From Rhyacichthys aspro (lineage: Eukaryota > Chordata > Actinopteri > Gobiiformes > Rhyacichthyidae), in the NCBI GenBank assembly GCA_036850595.1, contig CM072153.1:13286169-13350168 (forward strand): a stretch of 64,000 nucleotides of DNA, in the 5' to 3' direction. Position numbers and translations under genes: made by a program. Below the pieces are notes generated by a model. The model saw only the letters and a program-made list of their open reading frames with translations, did no database searches and was not told where the DNA came from. Shown here in pieces: positions 12,956-22,728 of the stretch; within the stretch, counting starts at the first letter, position 1; each line of letters starts with the position of its first letter.

Positions 12956-13560
12956 CCACAGACCGCTGTGTGGCTCTGAACAAAACAGGAGGGGCTCCCC
13001 TCAGCGTCTCTCCGTGGGCCTCCGCGCGTGTCCCTGTCTCGGGCTCGTCAGCTCTCAGTGTCCGCACGCGCCGCTGCCCGTGTCCCTGCCGCGCGGTGCA
13101 TGGGCCAGCCCCTCTCCCCCCACGCCACGCCGCGTCTGGACCACCTCACCCCGCACCACACCGCGTCTGGAGCACCTCACCTCGTACCACTCTGCGTTTG
13201 GACCACCTCTTCCCGCAACCACCGCCGAGTGTCCGCCCTCAGATGGTCCCGGGCTGGTCCTAGGCGGCGCGGGCCGAGCAGCAGCGCCGCAGTACTCTCC
13301 GCTCCTCGCTCCTCATCTGGTCGCGCACATCGTGACAACTGTTGCTGCCTGCCGCGGCCGCGGGATATGCCGCTGACAACACTGACGCTGCGGACGCGTG
13401 TCCTGCAGCCACGGTCCTGTCCGAGTCCTGACGGGTGTGGGCTGACCGTGACGTGAAGCCTGGCCGCACTGGTTGGGCTCCTATCGGCTCGTCTCTGTCG
13501 CTCTGCCGCTGTCTCCGCTGCTGTTACTGGCGAGACAATGGAGGCGTGCAGTGCGCAGGC
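12590..13560. promoter_or_regulatory. znrf1: CpG island over znrf1 exon 1 and promoter
   Basis: This is the only long GC- and CpG-rich block in the window, covering the first coding exon and about 600 bases upstream of its ATG (12955). Many open frames on both strands here are composition artefacts. The transcription start of znrf1 should lie in it, but no TATA element is evident, as expected for a CpG-island promoter. It includes a 31-bp triplicated repeat at 13130-13222. Confidence 0.75.
13130..13222. repeat. Three tandem 31-bp units in znrf1 promoter/5'UTR
   Basis: Three consecutive 31-bp units begin CCGCGTCTGG, CCGCGTCTGG and CTGCGTTTGG, each followed by a CACCTC core and a CGCACCAC-like end. 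The unit length is constant and divergence increases to the right. They lie 175-267 bases upstream of the znrf1 ATG within the CpG island. Confidence 0.85.
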
Positions 13561-14414
13561 TCGCTGTACAGCAGACAGTGAGCAGACAGCGCAGGGACGA
13601 GACAAACACACGCTGTATGAGCCTCTGTGAATGGGACTGGCTCTCACACGACCATACAGGCTCCCTCTGGCAGCATGACGAGGTGTGGCAGCAGGTGCTG
13701 TTGCGTAGCTATCTTCAGCTCAATGGAAAAACATGAGCAGCATGCTCAACACATGTTAGAGGCTGTATGCCTCTGTCATATTAAACTCACAGCAATAGAT
13801 CCATCTCAGAGGCTGATGTAATGTAGATTTAATCACCATATAAGTTCATTATTCTAATGAGAAGAGCAACAGAGCATACAAACAGCTGTAGGCTTCTATA
13901 GGCTTTTGTGTAAAACAACAATAGACCTGTTTCGACAAAGTAATTTCATGGCCCCAAAATCTCAGAAGATAGATAACAGTGGAGCTTATTGGCATGTTCT
14001 GCAGGTAGTGGCATTGGGCTGAGCATTTCTAATTATAATCAAGGAAGGATCTGCTATAACCTTGCAGGTGTAACATTAGGTCCAGTCTGTAAGATGGTCA
14101 CTAAAAGAAGTCAATTAAAAGCTGCTATGGTGGGTGACAATACACAAAAAACTCAAGATGCTAAACAAGTTTTTTTTTATTTTATTTTAATTGCTACTAC
14201 AAACGATCAATAATTAAGTCACAGAGATTGAAAATAAATTGCTGCTGAAAAGCTTGGCCTCTTGGGATTTTTGTTATTGTGCAGTACTAAGTGGTCACCA
14301 GTGGAAGTGTCAACAAGGCAAAGGGAAGGTGTACTTTCCAATTCTCAGTAAAGCATACATCCATGGTTGAAAAGCAAAGAGGCAGAGACAGTCATGTCAT
14401 CATTTATTGTTATC

Positions 14415-14432
14415 ATATATATATATATATAT
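14415..14432. repeat. AT microsatellite
   Basis: A simple (AT)9-type run, first of four simple repeats within about 540 bases. Confidence 0.85.
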
Positions 14433-14538
14433 AAAAAGAATAGAGTCTCTCAATTAAACACTGCACAGCTTTTTCCCACCATATGCTAAATTATTAGGAT
14501 TACTGACTCACGTTTCGTTTGGGATTACTCACTCTAAT

Positions 14539-14540
<2 letters not shown>

Positions 14541-14579
<39 letters not shown>
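14541..14579. repeat. (TG)19 microsatellite
   Basis: A pure TG run. A complementary CA run follows about 160 bases downstream, making the pair an inverted repeat. Confidence 0.9.
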
Positions 14580-14582
<3 letters not shown>

Positions 14583-14738
14583 TGGTAATTTGGATGCTTT
14601 TCCTCTTGCTCTCTTTGTCTTTACAGTAACAGCTCCTGGTCCAGTAAGGTAAAGTCTGTTTGAGTGTTTCCAGTAACAGACGTATTCTTACACAAGACAG
14701 TAGGGCTATAATAGGTTCTGACACACTTTGGCATGCAA

Positions 14739-14770
14739 CACACACACACACACACACACATACACACACA
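14739..14770. repeat. (CA)n microsatellite
   Basis: (CA)11 followed by TACACACACA. It lies in inverse orientation to the TG run at 14541-14579. Confidence 0.9.
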
Positions 14771-14898
14771 GTTGTGAATGTAATATAACACAGAAACTAT
14801 ATTAAAAGTGGGTCGACTCTGTTGTTGTGTAGCGGACAGTCAAAACAGGCAGAGATTCCCAGCATTAATACCACTATGTATTAATCTGATAAAGACAC

Positions 14899-14951
14899 TA
14901 TCTATCTAACTGTCTATCTGTCTATCTGTCTATCTATCTATCCATCTATCT
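14899..14951. repeat. TATC/TGTC tetranucleotide microsatellite
   Basis: Alternating CTAT, CTGT and CCAT variants of a 4-bp TCTA-like unit over about 53 bases. Confidence 0.85.
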
Positions 14952-15695
14952 GACTTAATAATAGATTGTGAGGAACACTTTAATCTATTTTTCTCCATTT
15001 GATAATATCATTTTATGTCTTTAGAATTTTGACAAAGGAATGGCATTCAATGGCTCAAACCAGTATCAAATAAATATCAAGTTTTAGCCATTTCCTTAAA
15101 TACTTCTGTTAATGAGCAACACTTGTACATTCACACAGTTTAGTTCCCTATTTATTATCCCATTAATTTAAATGCATATCTGTCAAAACCAATTCCATTT
15201 TATTCCAGTCTAGCAGATTTACAAAAAAATGTCATATTACATTTTTTTTTTGTCTTTCTTTTTGTTTTGTGTGAGTCTGGGGCTCTGCTGACACTTAATG
15301 GTTCAGAGAAGTACTGCCTCATCTCAACAAAAGGCCTTTCACTGATGATGATGATGATGGTGGACACAGAAACATTAACTGATTTGTTGTTTCTCACCTT
15401 ATTTATTTTTATTGGAGTACAAGAGAAGAACTTTAAATTAGTTTAAATAAAAAACAAAAGTGCAGTTTTTAGTTAGTCTCCAAGACATATAGAAATGTGC
15501 ATCAGTTTGGGAAACTAACCTTTTAATCAGATTAAAACAAGACTATTCTCAAAAGCTTTAAAATAGCCAGACAAGAATGCAAACAAAACAAACCTCAAAT
15601 GGACACTTGTCAGGCCAAAACCCTTAAAAACACTTTATACATATTAAAGCACTTTGGAGTTTGGTAATGTTTGATTACTATCACAAACTAACTTC

Positions 15696-18600
15696 TTAAC
15701 CTTGGCGTGACTCTGTGGAGAAGGGCAGCAGTACTTTCCCAGGGTTCATCAGGTTCCTGGGGTCCAGTGTTTGCTTTAGAGCCCTCATGACTTGAATAGT
15801 GTGGGGTCCCAACTCCTCCTGAAGTAGAACTCTCTTCCCGAGGCCCACTCCATGCTCTCCTGTGCATGTCCCGTCCATCGCCAGGGCTCTCCTACAGGAC
15901 ACCGCTGCATGTTATTTTGCATTACCCAAACAAAACTTTTCATCAGTGAAATAAGACCTGCTACAAATCAGGATATGTCTCAGAGTCTGAAAAAGTGGTG
16001 CACAGATGTGTTAATGGTTTCTTAGAAAAAGTCAGGTTTAAATTTTAATGATATCACAATAATGAGTGCAGGTCCAGTCCTTTCTTCTTTTCAATTTCTC
16101 TTGATTTAGGGGTGATTTTCAAAAGACAAAACAAGTCTGCCTATGAGTATTCTGCATTTTATATACATTTTACAGTTTACTGTCAAAAACAAGCGAACTG
16201 TTGCTAAGTCTGAGATGACTTTATACCTGACCAGTCTGTCGGTGAATAAATGCAGCCTGTGCAGCTCGTCCTCGTCATTGGGGTCCACCACCATGATGCA
16301 GTGGAAGTTCCCGTCACCCACATGGCCTGCGATGGGACCTGAAAACACACAGCACTGATACCTATTATGCTAATGTATGAATTAAAAGGACTGGTTGCCT
16401 TAGCTGAGATTTTGTGTTTTGTCAATATTGGATGGCTCACAGTGTTTCTACAATAAACACCTCATTACAGTATTAGAAGGTTAATACCTGCTGTAAGGTG
16501 AGCATGGTGATGAATTCAGATGTACTGTGATATGTATTTGAAGCTCACTTTGTGCAATAGTGAAAAGCTTGTATAGGTTTATTACAGCAGAATAGTCGTT
16601 GGCCCTTAAAAAAGATGAAGAACCATATCACAATAAAGCTAGATTACTTTAGCCATGCCCACTGTTTTTATGTGTAATAGTGACCTTCTGTCTATATGTA
16701 TCAATTTAAATTTAGATGATCATTTATAAGTTTTCAATATAAAAAGCTAACTGGAAGATCCTAAAAAGATAGAGCCTTGTCAGTTACTTTTCATTGAGTC
16801 TGCAAGAATTCAACATTATTTCTGCTATTCAGGGATGTGTGTGGTGCTAAAGAACAGGTCATTGTAATGAGGCTCTTATTATAAGACTTAATAAATGAAA
16901 AAAAGTTTCGTTTTGGTGTTGGAGTGATTAAGTCCTCTGTTTCACAGCAAGAACATAGTGGGATTAATCCACTTCTAAATAAGTCTTGCAATTGTATTTC
17001 TTTACTACTGTTGTAAATAGACTATCATGCACCCACCTGTCAATTTGCTCTTAATCAGGTCCTCCTTTGTTTCCACAATAATTTGGGGCAGTTGAGACAA
17101 AGGGACACACACATCGGTGGAGTAGGCCTATGGGACACACACACAAGGTAAGACAAGGTTACACAATTGGAACATCACGCCGCAATTACTTCGATTTAGA
17201 GCATTAATAAAGTGGGACAGAAAAGCACTTGAGCGATGTGCTAAGCCGTTCGAGCGCTAACAACCAAGCAGTAAAACATTATGAGGCATTAGCAGCAGCA
17301 CTGGATCAGACACTGGGTAACTCTCGATACCCAGAATTTAAACTTGACTTCGGATTTCATTAAACACATCTAACATTTATGCTACTAAAGATATTGGGTT
17401 TGAGTCAGAAGAAGAACAGAGAGCTGCCTAATTCTGATACACACACAGTAAATGCTAGGCTAAATGACCTCACATCATCTGTATTAACTACTGACTGTGT
17501 AAATAAAACAATTTGTCCACAATGACAGATGTAGTGAATCAAATGACTCAAAAGTACATATAATCCTCATAATCAATAATAAACTGATTGCGTGTGTTCA
17601 TTTGGAGTTTCCTGTTTCGTCTTGTGTTTACCTTACAGCCAGGTCTGAGAGCCAGGGCAGCGTACCAGGCGTTGTGACGAGCGGCCCACAGGCGGTTTCG
17701 AGTTTCTGTATCCTGGGCCCACTGAAAGTTTGAGCCACCATTACACTGAGTGATTTCCTCTATAAAAACACACAGAAGACAAGAAAAAGTTAATCACTGA
17801 CATGGATCGGCTTAAAACAAAGACTCTAGTCACAATAGTGTGTCTTCAACATTATCAGTCTTACCATTTGAAATAAAACTGTCAATCTGTCATTTAGGGC
17901 TGTGCAATTAATCAAATGTTCAATTTCAATTTCAGCTCCCAATAAATCCAACATATTTCCAAAGTCAATGAGTAATTGTGAAAAATACTCATTGATTTCT
18001 CGTGATTTCAATAATAATTGTGATTAGGATTTTTTCCATAATCGAGCAGCCTTACTGTTATTTGTATTTAAATGTTTGCAGCCATTTATAGACAGACCCA
18101 CAGAAAAGGGAAACAGACATAATGTGGAACAGACTGGTACCTGTTGTTTCGACCTGCTCCTTCAGGCTCTGCTCAGAGCCGTGGAACTCCAGGAAGAGGG
18201 TTGGGCTCACGGGGTAGGACAGGGAGCTGAAGTGGTTACACGCATCCATCATCACATCATCCAGAAACTCTGCAGAAGAGCCACACAACACATATGTAAT
18301 AATGTTGTAGTCAGGACCATTGTTACAGTTTATCGCAGTAGCCCCTGTTTCTAGTGTAGGGGTAAAGTCAGGCATCAGCTTGTCTTGACAGCAGCACTGA
18401 TTGTTCTTAAACCAGGTTTAAATGTGCAATGTGCAATTTTAATCTCACTTGAGGAGGAACTGTTTAATTGTATAATAGCGTATTGTAGGAAGGAGTAATA
18501 AAACTAGACATGAAGACATCATTTAGGCTTTATTATCAACGGCAGGGGAAAATCCAACTGGGAAACTGGGTCTACATTTCATTACACAGCGAAACAGGGC

Positions 18601-21383
18601 AAAAAAACCCTACATAAATATTAAATACTGCCCTCTTTTTATTATGATTTCCAAATGAAACTCTACTGTGGCCTTACCAATGCGGGCGATGGGGACTCCA
18701 GCCTGTAGAACCTCCACTGTGCTGTCCACAGCAGCCTGGACAGAGGGGAAGGAGCACACCGCTGAAACCATTGACTCTGGGATACCATATAGCCGCAGAG
18801 TAGTCTTAGTGATAATACCAAGAGTGCCCTCTGACCCAATGAACAGGTTTGTCAAGTTGTAGCCTCCTGAAGTCTTTCTGATCATCATTAAGGAAAAAAA
18901 AAGGAAAAACATATAGCCAGGTGTAAAAATGAGGTATTATATTTTTATAGATACATTAATTCCTACCTGGAACGGCGCCCCTTGCCAGCGGTGTGTATGA
19001 TAGTCCCATCAGAGAGCACCACCTCCAGATTTAGAACGTTTTCTCTCATAGTGCCATAACGGACCGCATTTGTACCAGACGCACTTGTGGCAGCCATTCC
19101 ACACAACGATGCATCAGCTCCTGGATCTGAAATACAGGTCCAATGATAAAAATGAATAAAGAATACTTCCCAGCCAAAATGACTCAAAACAAATAGGTAA
19201 AAGGCTTCCATTGGATAACTATTTGCATCATGTCAAAGATCTTTGTGAAATGAGATCAGCAAATAAACAAACGAGCACTAATGTTGAATGAGACCGACCC
19301 ACAGGAAACCAGAGGCCTGTGTCTCGGAGGTACGCATTGAGGGTTTTCCGGGTCACACCAGGTTCCACTGTCACATCAAAATCTTCACTGTGCAGATCCA
19401 AGACCTTGTTCATGTTCCTCAGACTGAAGCAAACTCCTCCCTGCAGGTAAAGTGTAGATCACACACGTCAAACTCAAAGCCCGGAGCCCAAATGCAGCCT
19501 TTTGCAATGTAGCCCACCAATGCATTTAGTAGGTGATATTTTTGGTATTAGGGTTTATTTGGATTTGAACAGGTTTTAGATGGATTTGATCAGATGAATA
19601 ATATTTGTTCATGAAATATTAAACAGCTTATTGCTCCGATGTGTGTATAATCTGCTTAAATCCAGATAAAACCTGATCAACTCCATCTAAAGCCAGTTCA
19701 AATTCGACTAAAACATGTTCAAATTCAACTAAAACATGTTCAAATTCAACTAAAACATGTTCAAATTGGACTAAAACATGTTCAAATTCAATTAAAACAT
19801 ATTCAAATTTAACTAAAACATGTTTAAATTCGAATAAAACATGTTCAAATTCGACTAAAACCTTTCAAATTCAACTAAAACATGTTCAAATTCAACTAAA
19901 ACATGTTCAAATTCGACAAAACCAGTTCCAATAAAAGGACGAAATGAATGTTGAAGACTCAAATAAAAATGAAACCTCACATTCAAATTTTAATTGAAAC
20001 TTCCCAAGTGTCGCCATCTTCGGCCCCTGAAAGGATTCTGATTAACTATCGTGGCCCCTCATCACTTTGTGTTTAACAGCACTGGTGTAGATGTTCACAT
20101 TTAATACATTTACACTTTTCAGGTCATTATTTCTTACCTGCAGTGCTCCAACTCCTCCCTCCAGGCCAGTCCCCGTCCCAAAGGGGATGATGGGTATGTT
20201 GTGAGTGTGGCAGAGTTTGGCCAAAGCACTGACCTCCTCAACGCAGCGAGGAAACACAACGGCATCTGGAGGGCAACAGCTGGATACAGGCATAACCCTC
20301 TCAGTTATTTAGTTCAATCATTTATCAAGTTCAAATGACATAAAAATGACAGTGAGAAGCTGACCTGTGTAAAGACTCATCTCTGCCGTGTTGCTCCCTC
20401 ACAGCCTCGCCCACAGAGACCCCGTCGTCGCCGCAAATAGACTTGAACTCAGACAGAACGCTTTCCACTTCCAAACTCTGCACACAACCATGAACCATTA
20501 ATGCTTGGGTAAATCCAAACAATGAAGACAGCTCTAGATTTTTTATATTTATTATCATTTTCAATCAGTTTGTTGGTTAGATTCACTTTAATACACTTTT
20601 TTTTTTTATCTAAAATGCACAAAGGACTGTTCCAAGTCTTTCCTCATTCATTATCACATTAATCTAGTCTAGTTTTCAATATTTGACAAAAACTATATTA
20701 CTATTATTGACCAATCACAATGCTAATGTCTAATTTCACTAGGATTTAGTCAATACATTAAATTATATATTCTCAAAATGATCAACTTCTATGAACGATT
20801 TTCTATCTGAATTTGCTGATAAAACCTAAATACTGCTTACATTTACTTTATTTACTAAATTTGCATTTTAAATCAGACAAACGTAAAAAAAAATAAAAAA
20901 ATAAAAAATATATATATAAAAAAATATAAAAAAGTTAATTTGTCCGTGTGGTGTAAAAATAATTAATTCCAACAACGTGTTTAATGTAAACAACACAATC
21001 AAAATAAGAAATTGTACGCAAACTGTCTTGCAACTTTCTGACGCGTGATAAATCTGATGGTATTTTTATGACACTTCCTGTTCAAAGGGGTTGTTTTTAA
21101 AAAAAATATTTATAGACTCATTATTTTCATAGACCCGGGTTATTAGAGGTCAGATCAGGACGCAAACCTGCAGCACTGTTCCTTTACGTTTGCAGTTTTC
21201 TGCCCCTAGGCCTACGTCTCTGAACGTCTTATCGTCATAGAAACTACCCTTTCCAAATGCGCGCGGTTGGACCATGGATCTATGGGCTGGACTTACCCGA
21301 GAGTAGCTCCAGGAGTTAATGTTGCGACACTGAAACAAACGGAGAGGCCAAGAAAACACACGGAGACCCCTGCCCACGAGCAT
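15696..21383 (-). CDS. ldhd: Mitochondrial D-lactate dehydrogenase (LDHD)
   Basis: Eleven coding exons in transcription order: 21383-21297, 20477-20365, 20279-20138, 19440-19299, 19126-18967, 18877-18678, 18269-18141, 17759-17632, 17127-17037, 16338-16227, 15891-15696. They sum to 1500 bases (499 residues; human LDHD is about 500), with phases consistent at every GT-AG junction. The N-terminus (MLVGRGLRVFSWPLRL, Arg-rich, no acid) looks like a mitochondrial targeting peptide. VREQHGRDES, IPFGTGTGLEGG and DPGADASLCGMAA belong to the FAD-binding PCMH-type domain; GHVGDGNFH (about residues 402-410), GTCTGEHGVG and MNPGKVL belong to the FAD-linked oxidase C-terminal domain. The enzyme oxidises D-lactate and related D-2-hydroxyacids to 2-oxoacids, passing electrons onward in mitochondria. 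The exon 1 donor is taken as CGG|GTAAGT at 21296, which gives the usual length. Two MITEs sit in its introns. Confidence 0.95.
17895..18054. mobile_element. 160-bp hAT-type MITE in an ldhd intron
   Basis: The left end TAGGGCTGTGCAATTAATC is matched by the right end ATAATCGAGCAGCCTTA in inverse orientation. The flanks are CTGTCATT (17887-17894) and CTGTTATT (18055-18062), an 8-bp duplication with one difference, as expected for hAT elements. The AT-rich centre is non-coding. It lies between ldhd exons 8 and 7, which are at 17632-17759 and 18141-18269. Related elements with GGGCTG(T/C)GCAATTA ends are common in fish, from general knowledge. Confidence 0.8.
19460..20084 (+). mobile_element. hAT-like MITE, copy B, with 21-bp array, in ldhd intron 3
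   Basis: The element starts CACACACGTCAAACTCAAAG and ends GTGTTTAACAGCACTG. A perfect 8-bp target duplication GTGTAGAT flanks it (19452-19459 and 20085-20092), which fixes both ends and supports hAT-type insertion. It is 625 bp long. Its right sub-terminal part (CTTCGGCCCCTGAAAGGATT and GTGGCCCCTCATCAC) matches copies A and C. A tandem array fills the centre. It lies wholly between ldhd exons 4 and 3 and does not touch splice sites. Confidence 0.9.
19660..19930 (+). repeat. 21-bp minisatellite inside MITE copy B
   Basis: About 12 units of AAATTCAACTAAAACATGTTC, more uniform than the array of copy A. The dominant variant (CAACTAAAACATG) differs from that of copy A (CATCTAAAACCTG), so each array seems to have been homogenised separately. 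Confidence 0.85.
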
Positions 21384-22728
21384 GCTTTAACCTGCACCCG
21401 AGCGACCCTCGGCTGTCGGCTGCGTTAAATCACGTACACCGGTAAAGCGCGCTATGATGAAGCAGGGGACAGGCATCACATCCGGAAAAGTCCCTTCATA
21501 GCAAAACCAATCATCATCTTTTTTTTTTAAAAGGCAATTAAATGGACTTTATTAAAAAGAAAAAAAATATTATTGCCGACCCTCCTTTTTCCTCTTTATC
21601 TGAATTATTGTGGCTTTTTTACTTTTGACCTGTTGCCTAATTATCTCTTTTTATTGGCAACAAAAAACACCACGAAACACTAAAATGTGTTTGAGGCCAG
21701 TTGACACTAAATGTCTGGTTTTATAGGAACACAAGATTAATGCGTCAATTTTCTTTTTGCAGTCCTTGTCTGAGATTCCACTCACCCCCAAAAGCACCTA
21801 GGGACCTCTCCTGATTCACGTTTATTAAAAAAGTAAATACCAGACCACTTTGTCCTCCACAAAATAACACATTTCACCAAACTGAAGTTTATAGTTTAGC
21901 CTTGGCTGCAACTACAGCGTTAGAGCTGCAATTATCTCCGCCTCGTTAAACATCACAAGACTGAATTGGCTGTTTATCACCGTTTTAAATTTCCTCCCTT
22001 TTCTCCGTTGATGTTTTTCTTTTTTTGAGCTTTTATGTTGAAATCTGTCATACAGTTTCCGGGTAGTGTTACTCGTCAACTTGCTGAGAGGTGAAAGAGT
22101 CATTTCCGACCAGCGGGCGGCGCTGCAGCCTAATGCAAGAACAGGTCGATGTGGTTGGACTACTTGAACACTGCTGGGACCGGACTCAGGGCTAAGTCTA
22201 AGTCCGTATTTATCTGTTGAACACTGCCGCGGACCCGTCAACACTTCAAAGCCTTTATAAATGTCCTTTTGGGCTGCGCTACGCTCTGCATTGTCCAGGT
22301 GACACTTTACGTGAGGTTGTGAGACAAATGCATTTCCTAGACTTTGCCAAGAGGAACTTCAAGTTTCCTTTTTGCTACCTGTCCACTTTAACAGCTGACT
22401 ATGGTGTCTGTGTTGCATTATGCAAGGTTCATAATAAGTTTTGCACAGAGCTCCATACCTCGATGGTTGGAAATGTTTTTGACCCTGCTTAAGCACAAAG
22501 ACCAACACTTTCGTTTATCTTCTGGTTCCCCTTATCTTTAAATGTAATGACTTTAAGTTGCATTGTCTTTTGTGTTATTTGGTTGTATATTCAAAGATAC
22601 GTTGTGTAAATTGTTGTAGCAAAATTGTACTGTTGTAACAGTTTATAGGCTAGTTGTTAAATGTACTCCTGCAACAGTTTTAAAACTGCAGTTGCAAAAG
22701 TTTTTAGTTTTTTTTGTTTTCAGACACT
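21384..22728. promoter_or_regulatory. Divergent ldhd / fam169b intergenic promoter region
   Basis: ldhd reads leftward from 21383 and fam169b coding starts at 22729 after an acceptor (TTTTCAG at 22723), so fam169b has at least one non-coding first exon here. A CpG-richer stretch near 21400-21490 includes ACATCCGGAAAAG (ETS-like, 21478-21490), suited to the ldhd promoter. A second GC-richer patch (22080-22260) may be the fam169b promoter; CCAG|GTGACA near 22295 is one possible donor of its first exon. No exact start can be fixed from sequence. Confidence 0.5.

Larger units (their letters stand above)
13561..15695. other. znrf1-ldhd intergenic region
   Basis: No exon is recognisable here. It contains a dense microsatellite cluster (14415-14951) and the probable ldhd 3'UTR and poly(A) region near its right end; TTTATT motifs (AATAAA on the minus strand) occur near 15400-15412. 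A GAT/ATG-rich short run lies at about 15342-15360. Confidence 0.6.

Noticed and set aside
12481..13647. Several long open frames on both strands around the CpG island
   Set aside because: They are shadows of znrf1 exon 1 and of GC-rich composition; no domain or splice logic supports them.
21168..21296. Extended ldhd exon 1 with a donor GTTTGC at 21167
   Set aside because: This would add 43 residues not found in LDHD. The GTAAGT donor at 21296 is stronger, keeps phase and gives the usual protein length.
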